Positions 1 through 5,615 of a DNA stretch of 8,274 nt are shown in pieces. Each line of letters begins with the position of its first letter. The first letter of the stretch is position 1. The notes under the pieces were generated by a model that saw only the letters and a program-made list of their open reading frames with translations, searched no databases and was not told the DNA's origin. This DNA comes from CAZLWA01 sp964563165. Its GTDB lineage: Bacteria; CLD3; SB21. A program made the position numbers and the translations under genes. The stretch is taken from positions 1 to 8,274 of the forward strand of contig CAZLWA010000061.1 of assembly GCA_964563165.1 (NCBI GenBank). Direction: 5' to 3'.

Positions 1-20
1 ACAACTGACAACTGACAACT
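1..20. repeat. Heptamer short tandem repeat, cut by the window edge
   Basis: Two full copies and one six-base copy of the unit ACAACTG run from the first base to position 20, three bases before the stop codon of the cytochrome bd-like gene. The array may continue to the left of the window. The unit fits the consensus ACRRCTG, which also fits, on the opposite strand, the degenerate array at 1380-1400, so related arrays in inverted orientation flank the bd-like gene. It resembles the short tandemly repeated repetitive sequences known from cyanobacteria. No function can be read from it. Confidence 0.75.
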
Positions 21-22
21 AA

Positions 23-1348
23 TCACTTCCCCGCTATTAATGGCTTAGCCCCCACGACATCGCCTATATACTCCGCCAGGGCGCGGCGCTCGTCTTCGTT
101 GCCCATGAAAGGCGGCATGACGCCGGTTGCGGTCAGAGCCGCCAGGCGCTTGAAAATAAATTCGCGGTCCCAGCCTTTGGCCAGATCCGTCATCGAACGG
201 TACCCGTCCGCGGTATGACAGCTTTGACATTGAACGCGGAATATTTTTTCGCCGACTATTTTCTGGTTTTCTTTGGTGATAGTCCTTTCGGCGATCCACC
301 GGTTATGCTTAAGAATGCCGTAATAGGTGGAATCGGAGGCGATCGCCTTGAGCGTGCCGTTGGAATATAAATAACCGTGGATGACGTACGGCTTGCGCAG
401 CATCTCGCGAATGCTTTCCGTGGCGCCCGTGACCACGAGCCCCAGGATCAGGATCATGATGCTGAAACCGAACGTGAAATTTTTCGGATTCAAGTAGGGC
501 CCGATAACGCTCACGACGTAGATCGTGACCGACAACAGCATGACCAGCAGAAGAATGCGCGTCAGTACGGAAAGATTACCGGAGCCGACGTTCGCGATAC
601 CGCTTTGAAGCATCGTGGCAATGCTTTCCGGCAGCGAACTGAAATACCAATAGCCGACGAAGGGAAGCAGAAAAAACGACGGCATCAGCCATTTGGCGGA
701 ATAATGCAGCATACGGTGACGAAAGGCGTCTTCTTTTATCCGGGACGAAGTGACGATGGCGAAAATACCCGCAATGGAGCACATGATCGTAAAACGCAGA
801 AAGACCGACGGCCAATAAGACGGGTTAAAAAAGCCGTCCCAGATATTGCGCGTCTCGATCCATTTGCCGGGCGTGAGCATGAAAGTCAATATGCCGTTGA
901 TGACGATCAGCGACAGAAAAGCGATCCCAAAATACAGCCAGGCTAATTGCAGATGAAATTTCTGCGAAACTTTGCCCCACGAATAATAATAAAAAAATGC
1001 GATCGCGATCTCGACGAAGAATACGACCCACTCGATCGCCCAGAAGAACATGAAATTATGGATCAGCGCGGAAATACCGGCGGGGTTGACGTTGCCGACG
1101 GCGAACCAAATGCCGACGCCGCCCATGGCGCCGAACACCGTCGTCAGCAGCATGAAAAAGTTGGCGTGCCCTCTTAAGAACGTCAGCGTTTCCTGGTCCT
1201 TATTCTTAACGGCGATCATTTCCGTTAAGGCTAAATACAATCCGCCGCCGATGGCGAAATGCGATACGTACACGTGCATCGTGGCGATGATGCCGATGAT
1301 CCAACCGCCGCCCACGCCGCCGACATTCCATACGGGAAATTCTAACAT
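23..1348 (-). CDS. Cytochrome bd-like membrane protein with C-terminal heme c domain
   Basis: A 441-residue integral membrane protein. Residues 1-312 contain about eight hydrophobic segments (roughly 14-44, 62-83, 95-123, 133-158, 180-201, 218-238, 261-284, 291-311). The first has the pattern ATMHVYVSHFAIGGGL with His25 and His30, as in cytochrome bd subunit I relatives; the third carries Glu106 and Glu113. Positive residues collect in the loops after segments 1, 3 and 5, which puts both termini in the periplasm. Residues 365-435 form a small cytochrome c domain with CQSCH (374-378) as heme site and Met411 in MPPF as the likely sixth ligand. Bacterial homologues are usually labelled cytochrome ubiquinol oxidase subunit I; the fusion matches what I recall as the heme-c-bearing (OR-C) branch of the bd superfamily. 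A good Shine-Dalgarno run (AAGGAAGG, 1355-1362) precedes the ATG. It is the last of three genes behind Rieske and cytochrome b and probably takes electrons from them. No cydB-like gene is visible. Oxygen reduction is inferred, not shown. Confidence 0.85.
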   Translation of the reverse strand: MLEFPVWNVGGVGGGWIIGIIATMHVYVSHFAIGGGLYLALTEMIAVKNKDQETLTFLRGHANFFMLLTTVFGAMGGVGIWFAVGNVNPAGISALIHNFMFFWAIEWVVFFVEIAIAFFYYYSWGKVSQKFHLQLAWLYFGIAFLSLIVINGILTFMLTPGKWIETRNIWDGFFNPSYWPSVFLRFTIMCSIAGIFAIVTSSRIKEDAFRHRMLHYSAKWLMPSFFLLPFVGYWYFSSLPESIATMLQSGIANVGSGNLSVLTRILLLVMLLSVTIYVVSVIGPYLNPKNFTFGFSIMILILGLVVTGATESIREMLRKPYVIHGYLYSNGTLKAIASDSTYYGILKHNRWIAERTITKENQKIVGEKIFRVQCQSCHTADGYRSMTDLAKGWDREFIFKRLAALTATGVMPPFMGNEDERRALAEYIGDVVGAKPLIAGK

Positions 1349-1379
1349 AGGTTTCCTTCCTTGCCGTTAGTTGAACTCT

Positions 1380-1400
1380 CAGCTGTCAGCCGTCAGCTTT
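1380..1400. repeat. Degenerate heptamer repeat, three units
   Basis: Three consecutive 7-base units, CAGCTGT, CAGCCGT and CAGCTTT, lie between the cytochrome b and bd-like genes. Read on the minus strand they fit ACRRCTG, the unit seen at positions 1-20, so the two arrays are inverted relative to each other around the bd-like gene. The array would lie in the untranslated gap of the operon transcript, ending about 31 bases upstream of the bd-like start codon. Confidence 0.6.
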
Positions 1401-1419
1401 CAACCGGGGTATCCGTAAT

Positions 1420-1440
1420 AAGTTTATAAGTTAAAGTTTA
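1420..1440. repeat. Second heptamer repeat, AT-rich, three units
   Basis: AAGTTTA, TAAGTTA and AAGTTTA follow each other with exact 7-base period, three bases beyond the cytochrome b stop codon. The unit differs from the GC-richer array at 1380-1400, but the period is the same. Together the two arrays fill about half of the 95-bp gap between cytochrome b and the bd-like gene. Confidence 0.55.
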
Positions 1441-1443
1441 GAA

Positions 1444-2550
1444 TCACGAGTAGTGGCCCCAAATTGTGAAAACAACTATTCCGGCTAAAAGCGCGATGCC
1501 GAAATAAAACACGGCACGCGAACGCCACGCCGGCGCGTTGCGTGAATCGATAAACGGGATGGCTACCCACAACACTCCGACAATGGAGAATAATAAGATT
1601 CCGAAGAGCTCGCCTTCGATCGGTCCGATCTCCTTGGGCAACATTTTAAGTATCTGGAACATCGCCAGGAAATACCATTCCGGCTTGATGCCTTGCGGAG
1701 CCGGCGCCAGCGGGTCGGCTTCCAATCCGAGTTCCCACGGAAACATCACCGCGAGCAGCCCGAGAAAATTCATGACCAGCAGCCAGACATACACATCTTT
1801 GATCGCGAAGTCCGGAAAGAATTTCATGTATTTTTTCTTATCCGCCGGCAAATTTTCAAAAAATTCCGGTTCGTGAATGCCCTGCAATTGAATGAAAAGC
1901 ATATGAAGCCCAAGCACGCCGACAAACATCAGCGGCAGCACCCATACATGCAAAGCAAAAAACCGTTCGATGGTCTGTGTGCCCAATTCCCTGCCGCCGC
2001 GCAGCATTTCCGCGATGAACGGTCCTGCAACAGGAATGGCCTCGTTGGTCTCAATTCCGATCTGTGTTGCGAAGTACGCCAATTGATCCCACGGCAGTAA
2101 GTAGCCGCTGAATCCGAATCCCAGGCACATCGCAAGAAGCATGAATCCCGTCATCCAGGTCATTTCGCGGGGGTATTTGTAGGACTTCATGAAGAACGTG
2201 CTGAACATATGGATGAATACGACAAGGACCATTAAATTGGCCGACCAGCTGTGCGTCGAGCGTATGAGCCAGCCGAAATCCACCTGCGACATGATCGCCT
2301 GGACGCTCGCGTGCGGTTGTCCCGCATTGTAATGCACCATCAAAAGAATTCCGGTGATGATCTGCACGATAAAAAGAAACATCGCTATGCCGCCCATGTA
2401 ATACCAGACGGAATGTTTGTGCACGGGAACTTGCTTGTGCTTGAAAAATGCAATGATCCAGCCGACGTCATAACGTTCGCGCACGAACTTGGGCAGAAAT
2501 GCCGTGTTCGGATCATCGATATTGTGTTTAGGTTCGGGTGCCGTTGACAT
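1444..2550 (-). CDS. Cytochrome b of a Rieske/cytochrome b complex, b6f-like
   Basis: A 368-residue protein that joins the four-helix heme-binding half (b6 part) and a three-helix C-terminal half (subunit IV part) in one chain. Bis-histidine ligands for two b hemes are visible: His100/His114 with 13 residues between and His201/His216 with 14 between. The 14-residue spacing is the b6f-type feature; mitochondrial-type bc1 has 13 in both. The quinol-oxidation motif PEWY is at 290-293. C-terminal helices lie near 252-272, 314-334 and 345-365, and the eighth bc1 helix is absent. The Cys that anchors heme cn in b6 (FYCLGG in plants) is replaced by Tyr51 in WYYMGG. It oxidises quinol in the inner membrane together with the Rieske protein encoded 44 bp upstream. 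I see no clear Shine-Dalgarno before the ATG, so coupling to the upstream gene is possible. petB or qcrB would be usual names. Confidence 0.93.
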   Translation of the reverse strand: MSTAPEPKHNIDDPNTAFLPKFVRERYDVGWIIAFFKHKQVPVHKHSVWYYMGGIAMFLFIVQIITGILLMVHYNAGQPHASVQAIMSQVDFGWLIRSTHSWSANLMVLVVFIHMFSTFFMKSYKYPREMTWMTGFMLLAMCLGFGFSGYLLPWDQLAYFATQIGIETNEAIPVAGPFIAEMLRGGRELGTQTIERFFALHVWVLPLMFVGVLGLHMLFIQLQGIHEPEFFENLPADKKKYMKFFPDFAIKDVYVWLLVMNFLGLLAVMFPWELGLEADPLAPAPQGIKPEWYFLAMFQILKMLPKEIGPIEGELFGILLFSIVGVLWVAIPFIDSRNAPAWRSRAVFYFGIALLAGIVVFTIWGHYS

Positions 2551-2594
2551 AGGTTTTCAGGTTTAGGATTTTAAAAAATTTGGAAAATAGTCCG

Positions 2595-3074
2595 TTAAAC
2601 TTTGGATGCAATAATATTATCGCCGTCAAAAAGTACTTTCAAAGGCGTCAAGGGGCGCGGCGGAGGGCCGGCAATATTTTTTCCGGTGGCATCGTACGTG
2701 CCGCCGTGACAGCCGCAGACAAATTGATTCTTGTCGGAAAACCAGGTCACGGTGCAGCCTAAATGACTGCATGTGGCGACCACAGCCACAATTTCCTTTT
2801 TTTCGTTCTCATAAACCCAGGCCGGTTTGGTTCCGAATTTGAACAGCTTGGCTTTGACGGTTTTGATCTCTGAAACTTTGGCGGCCACAACCGACTGCAC
2901 GGCATTCGTGGTGTCCTCCTCGCCGCGCGGTTTCAAATAGCGGAATACGGGATAGAGAAACGCCCCGGCCCACAAGAGAAATCCGCCGGTAAACAGGCTG
3001 CGGACAAAATCACGGCGAACGACTTCCTTGTCCATGTGAAGGTGGTGTTTGCTGACATTGGGTGAATCGCTCAT
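2595..3074 (-). CDS. Rieske [2Fe-2S] protein of the cytochrome b complex
   Basis: A 159-residue protein with both Rieske cluster motifs: CSHLGC at 102-107 (Cys102 and His104 as ligands) and CGCHGG at 120-125 (Cys120 and His123). Cys107 and Cys122 are placed to form the disulfide typical of the high-potential Rieske fold, and the Pro-rich loop GPPPRPL (136-142) follows as expected. The N-terminus has a twin-arginine motif (Arg20-Arg21-Asp-Phe-Val) before one hydrophobic segment (about 28-45), so the protein is probably Tat-exported and stays anchored with its cluster in the periplasm. It passes electrons from quinol at the cytochrome b Qo site to a c-type heme. It is the first gene of the operon; AGAGGA (3081-3086 on this strand) sits six bases before the ATG, and a promoter is visible upstream. 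petA/qcrA would be the usual names. Confidence 0.94.
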   Translation of the reverse strand: MSDSPNVSKHHLHMDKEVVRRDFVRSLFTGGFLLWAGAFLYPVFRYLKPRGEEDTTNAVQSVVAAKVSEIKTVKAKLFKFGTKPAWVYENEKKEIVAVVATCSHLGCTVTWFSDKNQFVCGCHGGTYDATGKNIAGPPPRPLTPLKVLFDGDNIIASKV

Positions 3075-3191
3075 AGTAAATCCTCTTTCAAAGAATTATG
3101 GAATAGAATACTCGGATGCGTGAGCCGCATTAATCATGGAACCGAAAAACAAGAAGGGAAACGAAAAGATATTTCTCCAGGAAGCGAAATT

Positions 3192-3220
3192 AATATAATG
3201 GGATTTCATTCGACTGTCAA
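3192..3220 (-). promoter_or_regulatory. Sigma-70-type promoter of the Rieske/cytochrome operon
   Basis: Read on the minus strand, a perfect TTGACA (-35, at 3220-3215) is followed after exactly 17 bases by TATATT (-10, at 3197-3192), one mismatch from consensus. Transcription would start near 3185, giving a leader of about 110 bases before the Rieske ATG. No operator or riboswitch fold is evident in that leader. A start site has not been shown; the match quality and position are the only support. Confidence 0.6.
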
Positions 3221-3262
3221 GAATTTTCTATTTGCGACAATCTGCACGATAATTTGGCGATA

Positions 3263-3329
3263 AAACCCCCACGGGGTTTGAGTCCTTATTCGAGACGATA
3301 TTACAGACATGAAATCCCTGCGGGATTTC
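3263..3329. repeat. REP-like palindrome pair, first half of an inverted cluster
   Basis: Two perfect stem-loops with three-base loops: AAACCCC-CAC-GGGGTTT at 3263-3279 and GAAATCCC-TGC-GGGATTTC at 3311-3329, separated by 31 bases. The same layout recurs in the opposite direction at 3335-3402, with similar spacer sequence. Such short palindromes with tiny loops are typical of REP-type elements spread by RAYT (Y1-type) transposases. No such transposase is in this window. Confidence 0.7.
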
Positions 3330-3334
3330 CGAAA

Positions 3335-3402
3335 AACGCCGTAGGCGTTGAATGTTATTAGAAACGACATTGAGATAATCCTTAAAACCCCGTAGGGGTT
3401 TT
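3335..3402. repeat. REP-like palindrome pair, second half in inverse orientation
   Basis: Two perfect stem-loops: AACGCC-GTA-GGCGTT at 3335-3349 and AAAACCCC-GTA-GGGGTTTT at 3384-3402, separated by 34 bases. Only five bases separate this unit from the preceding pair. Read on the minus strand, the outer hairpin with its flank (GATAAAACCCC) matches the left unit's outer hairpin and flank, and the spacers share stretches such as TTAT and ACAT at corresponding places. The two units thus form a tail-to-tail inverted pair, like the composite (BIME) arrangement of REP elements. Confidence 0.65.
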
Positions 3403-3425
3403 ATCCGTTTGATCTCTCATGAAGC

Positions 3426-3490
3426 AGAAAACGGCTTTCCGTTTGACTCACAAAGATGTCTCAAAAATTTTCGGAGTTGGCCGTTTTTCT
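3426..3490 (+). other. Possible alternative stem-loops upstream of phosphofructokinase
   Basis: The segment AGAAAACGGC (3426-3435) can pair with GCCGTTTTTCT (3480-3490) across a loop of about 44 bases, with one bulged T. It can instead form a local hairpin, AAACGG (3429-3434) with CCGTTT (3439-3444) around the loop CTTT. The right arm is T-rich. The layout could be an attenuator-like switch or the 3' part of the repeat cluster to its left, but no peptide or ligand fold supports regulation. Confidence 0.25.
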
Positions 3491-3610
3491 ATTTTGCTTA
3501 CCTGCGATGAATTTGTTACGTTATATTGAATTTGAGTTTTTGGCCGCGCCGGGACACCGGAATGGATTTTGCATTATTTTTCACATTGACATTTAAAAAG
3601 GAAACCGGAT

Positions 3611-4774
3611 ATGAAACGAATCGGAATACTCACAGGGGGCGGCGACGTGCCGGGGCTGAATCCATGCATCAGAGCCGTCGTGCATGGCGCTATGGACGCA
3701 GGGATCGAAGTGCTGGGTATTCGAAGAGGGTGGGCCGGCCTGCTTCGCTTTAATCCCGCACAGCCGGAAAACCGCAATGAATTCATTATGCCGCTTCATA
3801 AGCTCAATACCCGCGCCATTGACCGGACCGGCGGCACGATTCTGCACACCTCGCGGACCAACCCTTCCAAGGTCGACAAGAAAGAGATCCCGGAATTTTT
3901 GAGGGATAAGAATCATGACGCGCTCGACGACAAGGCCAAGTCGGATTTCACTCCGCACATTCTCAAGGTATTGGATCATCTTCAGATCGAGGCGCTGGTA
4001 GCGATCGGCGGGGATGACACGCTGAGTTACGCGGTGCGCCTTCATAAGGAAAAGTTTCCGGTCATCGCGATCCCGAAAACGATGGACAATGACGTGTTCG
4101 GAACGGATTACTGCATCGGATTTTCCACGGCGATCACTCGTTCCGTCGGATTTCTTGATAATTTGCGCACGCCGGCGGGGTCGCATGAACGCATTGCCGT
4201 CGTAGAGTTATTCGGCAGAAATTCCGGAGAAACTTCGCTCATTGCCGCATATATTGCGAATGCCGACCGGGCCGTTATTTCCGAAGTGCCGTTCGATCCG
4301 GAGAAACTCTCACGGCTGCTTATGGAGGACAAAAAAAATAACCCGAGCCGCTACGCGATCATGACGATCTCCGAAGGCGCGACGATGACCGGAGGAAAAA
4401 TCGTTGAATACGGCCAGGAAGATGCGTTCGGGCACAAGAAGCTTGGCGGTATCGGTGAGATGGCGGCCGATGCGATTAAAAAAATAACCGGATCCGATAT
4501 GATCTACCAGTCACTGGGATATCTGATGCGGAGCGGGGAGCCGGATGTCCTGGACCGGATGGTAACGATGAATTTTGCCAATATCGCAACGGATCTGTTG
4601 AGGCAAAAAAAATTCGGAATGATGGCGGCGCTGCAGGGAGGAAAATACACGACGATCCCGATCGAAACGGCGATCCAGGGAAAGCGGACCGTGGACGTGA
4701 AAGAACTTTATGATCCGGAAAATTATCGTCCGAAAATTTCGAACATGAAGGATAAGCCGATGTTCTTGTATTAA
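3611..4774 (+). CDS. pfp: 6-phosphofructokinase, probably pyrophosphate-dependent
   Basis: A 387-residue member of the PfkA family. It phosphorylates fructose 6-phosphate to fructose 1,6-bisphosphate in the cytoplasm. Visible motifs are GGGDVPGLN (9-17) in the phosphate-donor loop, GGDDT (133-137), PKTMDND (155-161) with Asp159 as the predicted catalytic base, FGR (201-203) and SEG (254-256) at the sugar-phosphate site. Asp136 and Lys156 replace the two glycines (104 and 124 in E. coli PfkA) of ATP enzymes; this Asp/Lys pair is the established signature of pyrophosphate users, whose reaction is reversible and serves glycolysis and gluconeogenesis. The length suits a single-domain short or group III type enzyme. 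AAGGA (3598-3602) lies eight bases before the ATG. The gene stands alone on the plus strand and meets the minus-strand gene head-on at 4774/4824. Some family members depart from the residue rule, so the phosphate donor is inferred. Confidence 0.9.
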   Translation: MKRIGILTGGGDVPGLNPCIRAVVHGAMDAGIEVLGIRRGWAGLLRFNPAQPENRNEFIMPLHKLNTRAIDRTGGTILHTSRTNPSKVDKKEIPEFLRDKNHDALDDKAKSDFTPHILKVLDHLQIEALVAIGGDDTLSYAVRLHKEKFPVIAIPKTMDNDVFGTDYCIGFSTAITRSVGFLDNLRTPAGSHERIAVVELFGRNSGETSLIAAYIANADRAVISEVPFDPEKLSRLLMEDKKNNPSRYAIMTISEGATMTGGKIVEYGQEDAFGHKKLGGIGEMAADAIKKITGSDMIYQSLGYLMRSGEPDVLDRMVTMNFANIATDLLRQKKFGMMAALQGGKYTTIPIETAIQGKRTVDVKELYDPENYRPKISNMKDKPMFLY

Positions 4775-4825
4775 ATCCCCCAGCCTTCGGCAGCCCCCTT
4801 TAATAAAGGGGGCGTACGGGGGATT
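4774..4825. terminator. Nested palindrome between convergent genes, likely bidirectional terminator
   Basis: The inner stem pairs GCCCCCTTT (4793-4801) with AAAGGGGGC (4805-4813) around the loop AAT. An outer stem pairs AATCCCCC (4774-4781) with GGGGGATT (4818-4825), and a mini-hairpin GCC-TTC-GGC sits in the left arm. The outer arms reach into the stop codons of both the phosphofructokinase gene (4772-4774) and the minus-strand gene (4826-4824). No T-run follows on either strand, so this is not a textbook intrinsic terminator. It shares its layout with the elements at 5519-5609 and 7772-7885, so it may be a repeat element that serves as terminator or 3' mRNA stabiliser. Confidence 0.6.
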
Positions 4826-5456
4826 ACGCGATCGGTTTCAGATAATTCCAGCCTTCGGTGTGAATATCTTCCCACGACAAACCGTCTTTTTCATTGCCGG
4901 GCATGATAAATACCGCATCGCCGAGCGAATATTCAAAATCAATATAATTGAGCGCGTTCACGAGTTTGTTGAATGTCGGGCGGCTGAAATAATCATCCTC
5001 TTCGGTCTCTTCAATCGGCCCGATCATCGACTCCATCGCCGTGACATTCTGCAGCAAGAAAACACACGTCACCACGAGATACGCTTTTTCCGCGCTCATA
5101 CGGAATTGCTCGTCGGAAACTTCGCCGACTTCTTCCTCTTCGGTTGCCATGCCGCCTTCGATCTCATTGACCCAGGATTCGAATTCACTCTGGGCATCGT
5201 CCGCGTCGGTGATGTAATCCCAGTAACCGTACTCGTAAAACGGGTCCGCTTCCATAAGTACGGACGCAATACGTTTATAGAACGCGCGCTTTGCCAGCGG
5301 CGTCTCTTCGCCGACGGGCGCGTTGATGACCTTATGCAGTTTTTTCCGTGTGTCGTCATCCGAGCCGACGTTCACAGCGATCTGCACGCCGTAAAAAAAT
5401 ATTTCGCTCGAGCCGTTCCTGCCGAGCAGTTTTGAAAAAAATCCTCTTCGGTCCAT
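4824..5456 (-). CDS. Soluble acidic protein, tentatively DUF1517-like
   Basis: A 210-residue protein of unknown function, rich in Glu and Asp, with an especially acidic linker at about 100-117 (MATEEEEVGEVSDE). It has no clear membrane segment. The start MDRRGFFSKLL resembles a twin-arginine motif, but polar residues follow, so export is unlikely. The order of patterns recalls the DUF1517 family: an early strand FFYGVQIAVNV (20-30), a helix about splitting a short series (TRKKLHKVI), a Tyr-rich segment near 74-81, a later AYLVVTCVFLL (125-135), and a C-terminal MPG...LSWEDI...YLKPI (185-209). That match is from memory and unverified. A profile search against PF07466 would settle it. The gene lies downstream of the M13 peptidase gene, about 160 bp away with a repeat element between, and converges with the phosphofructokinase gene. 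No strong Shine-Dalgarno is seen; GAAAAACT precedes the ATG. Confidence 0.8.
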   Translation of the reverse strand: MDRRGFFSKLLGRNGSSEIFFYGVQIAVNVGSDDDTRKKLHKVINAPVGEETPLAKRAFYKRIASVLMEADPFYEYGYWDYITDADDAQSEFESWVNEIEGGMATEEEEVGEVSDEQFRMSAEKAYLVVTCVFLLQNVTAMESMIGPIEETEEDDYFSRPTFNKLVNALNYIDFEYSLGDAVFIMPGNEKDGLSWEDIHTEGWNYLKPIA

Positions 5457-5472
5457 AGTTTTTCTTTTTTTA

Positions 5473-5494
5473 ATTTATTTAGTCGATTTATTTA
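5473..5494. repeat. Short direct repeat upstream of the DUF1517-like gene
   Basis: ATTTATTTA occurs twice (5473-5481 and 5486-5494), separated by GTCG, in the AT-rich leader of the minus-strand gene that starts at 5456. The 13-base period could suit a protein site repeated on roughly one helical face, but in such AT-rich sequence it may be chance. Confidence 0.3.
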
Positions 5495-5518
5495 AGCCGG
5501 TTATTAAGTAAGGTTTTC

Positions 5519-5609
5519 AACCACCCCGTCCTTCTCAGCCTGAGGCTGATGCGCCTCAGCCAGAGGCTGACAGGTCTGGCGCAGGACACCCCTCCTTAAT
5601 AAGGAGGGG
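5519..5609. repeat. Modular GC-rich palindromic repeat, copy 1
   Basis: Positions 5519-5593 match 7772-7846 in all but one of 75 bases (T5533 versus C7786). Inside lie an outer pair GTCCT (5528-5532) / AGGAC (5583-5587), a near-tandem 21-base duplication beginning at CTCAGCC (5534 and 5555), the stem CTGAGGC / GCCTCAG (5540-5546, 5553-5559), and the stem TCAGCC / GGCTGA (5556-5561, 5565-5570). The end is a perfect hairpin pairing CCCCTCCTT (5589-5597) with AAGGAGGGG (5601-5609) around AAT. It begins six bases after the M13 peptidase stop codon, so it may act in 3' end formation of that transcript, although no T-run follows. Confidence 0.85.
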
Positions 5610-5615
5610 AGTTAT

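Larger units (their letters stand above)
3075..3610. other. Divergent intergenic region between respiratory operon and phosphofructokinase
   Basis: This 536-bp stretch holds no convincing gene. From left to right it contains the roughly 110-base leader of the respiratory operon, the promoter of that operon (3192-3220, minus), a cluster of four palindromes (3263-3402), and about 200 bases upstream of the phosphofructokinase gene with a possible long stem-loop (3426-3490). The last part includes TATATT at 3522-3527, but no -35 element at a normal distance, so I do not call a promoter for the plus-strand gene. Confidence 0.7.

Noticed and set aside
377..2547. Several long plus-strand reading frames opposite the cytochrome genes
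   Set aside because: They are antisense to proteins with clear cofactor motifs, have unlikely compositions (runs rich in Arg, Asp, Gln, His) and lack ribosome binding sites.
3135..3197. Tiny plus-strand frame of 20 codons beginning ATGGAACCG
   Set aside because: No ribosome binding site, and it overlaps the leader and -10 box of the minus-strand respiratory operon.
3263..3402. Possible CRISPR array
   Set aside because: The four palindromes are not direct repeats of constant length and the spacers are 31, 5 and 34 bases; no cas gene is near.
3586..3591. Perfect TTGACA just upstream of the phosphofructokinase gene
   Set aside because: It lies only 19 bases before the start codon, leaving no room for a -10 box and leader that includes the Shine-Dalgarno.
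5424..5456. Twin-arginine signal at the start of the DUF1517-like protein (MDRRGFFSKLL)
   Set aside because: No hydrophobic stretch follows the arginine pair; the next residues are GRNGSSE.
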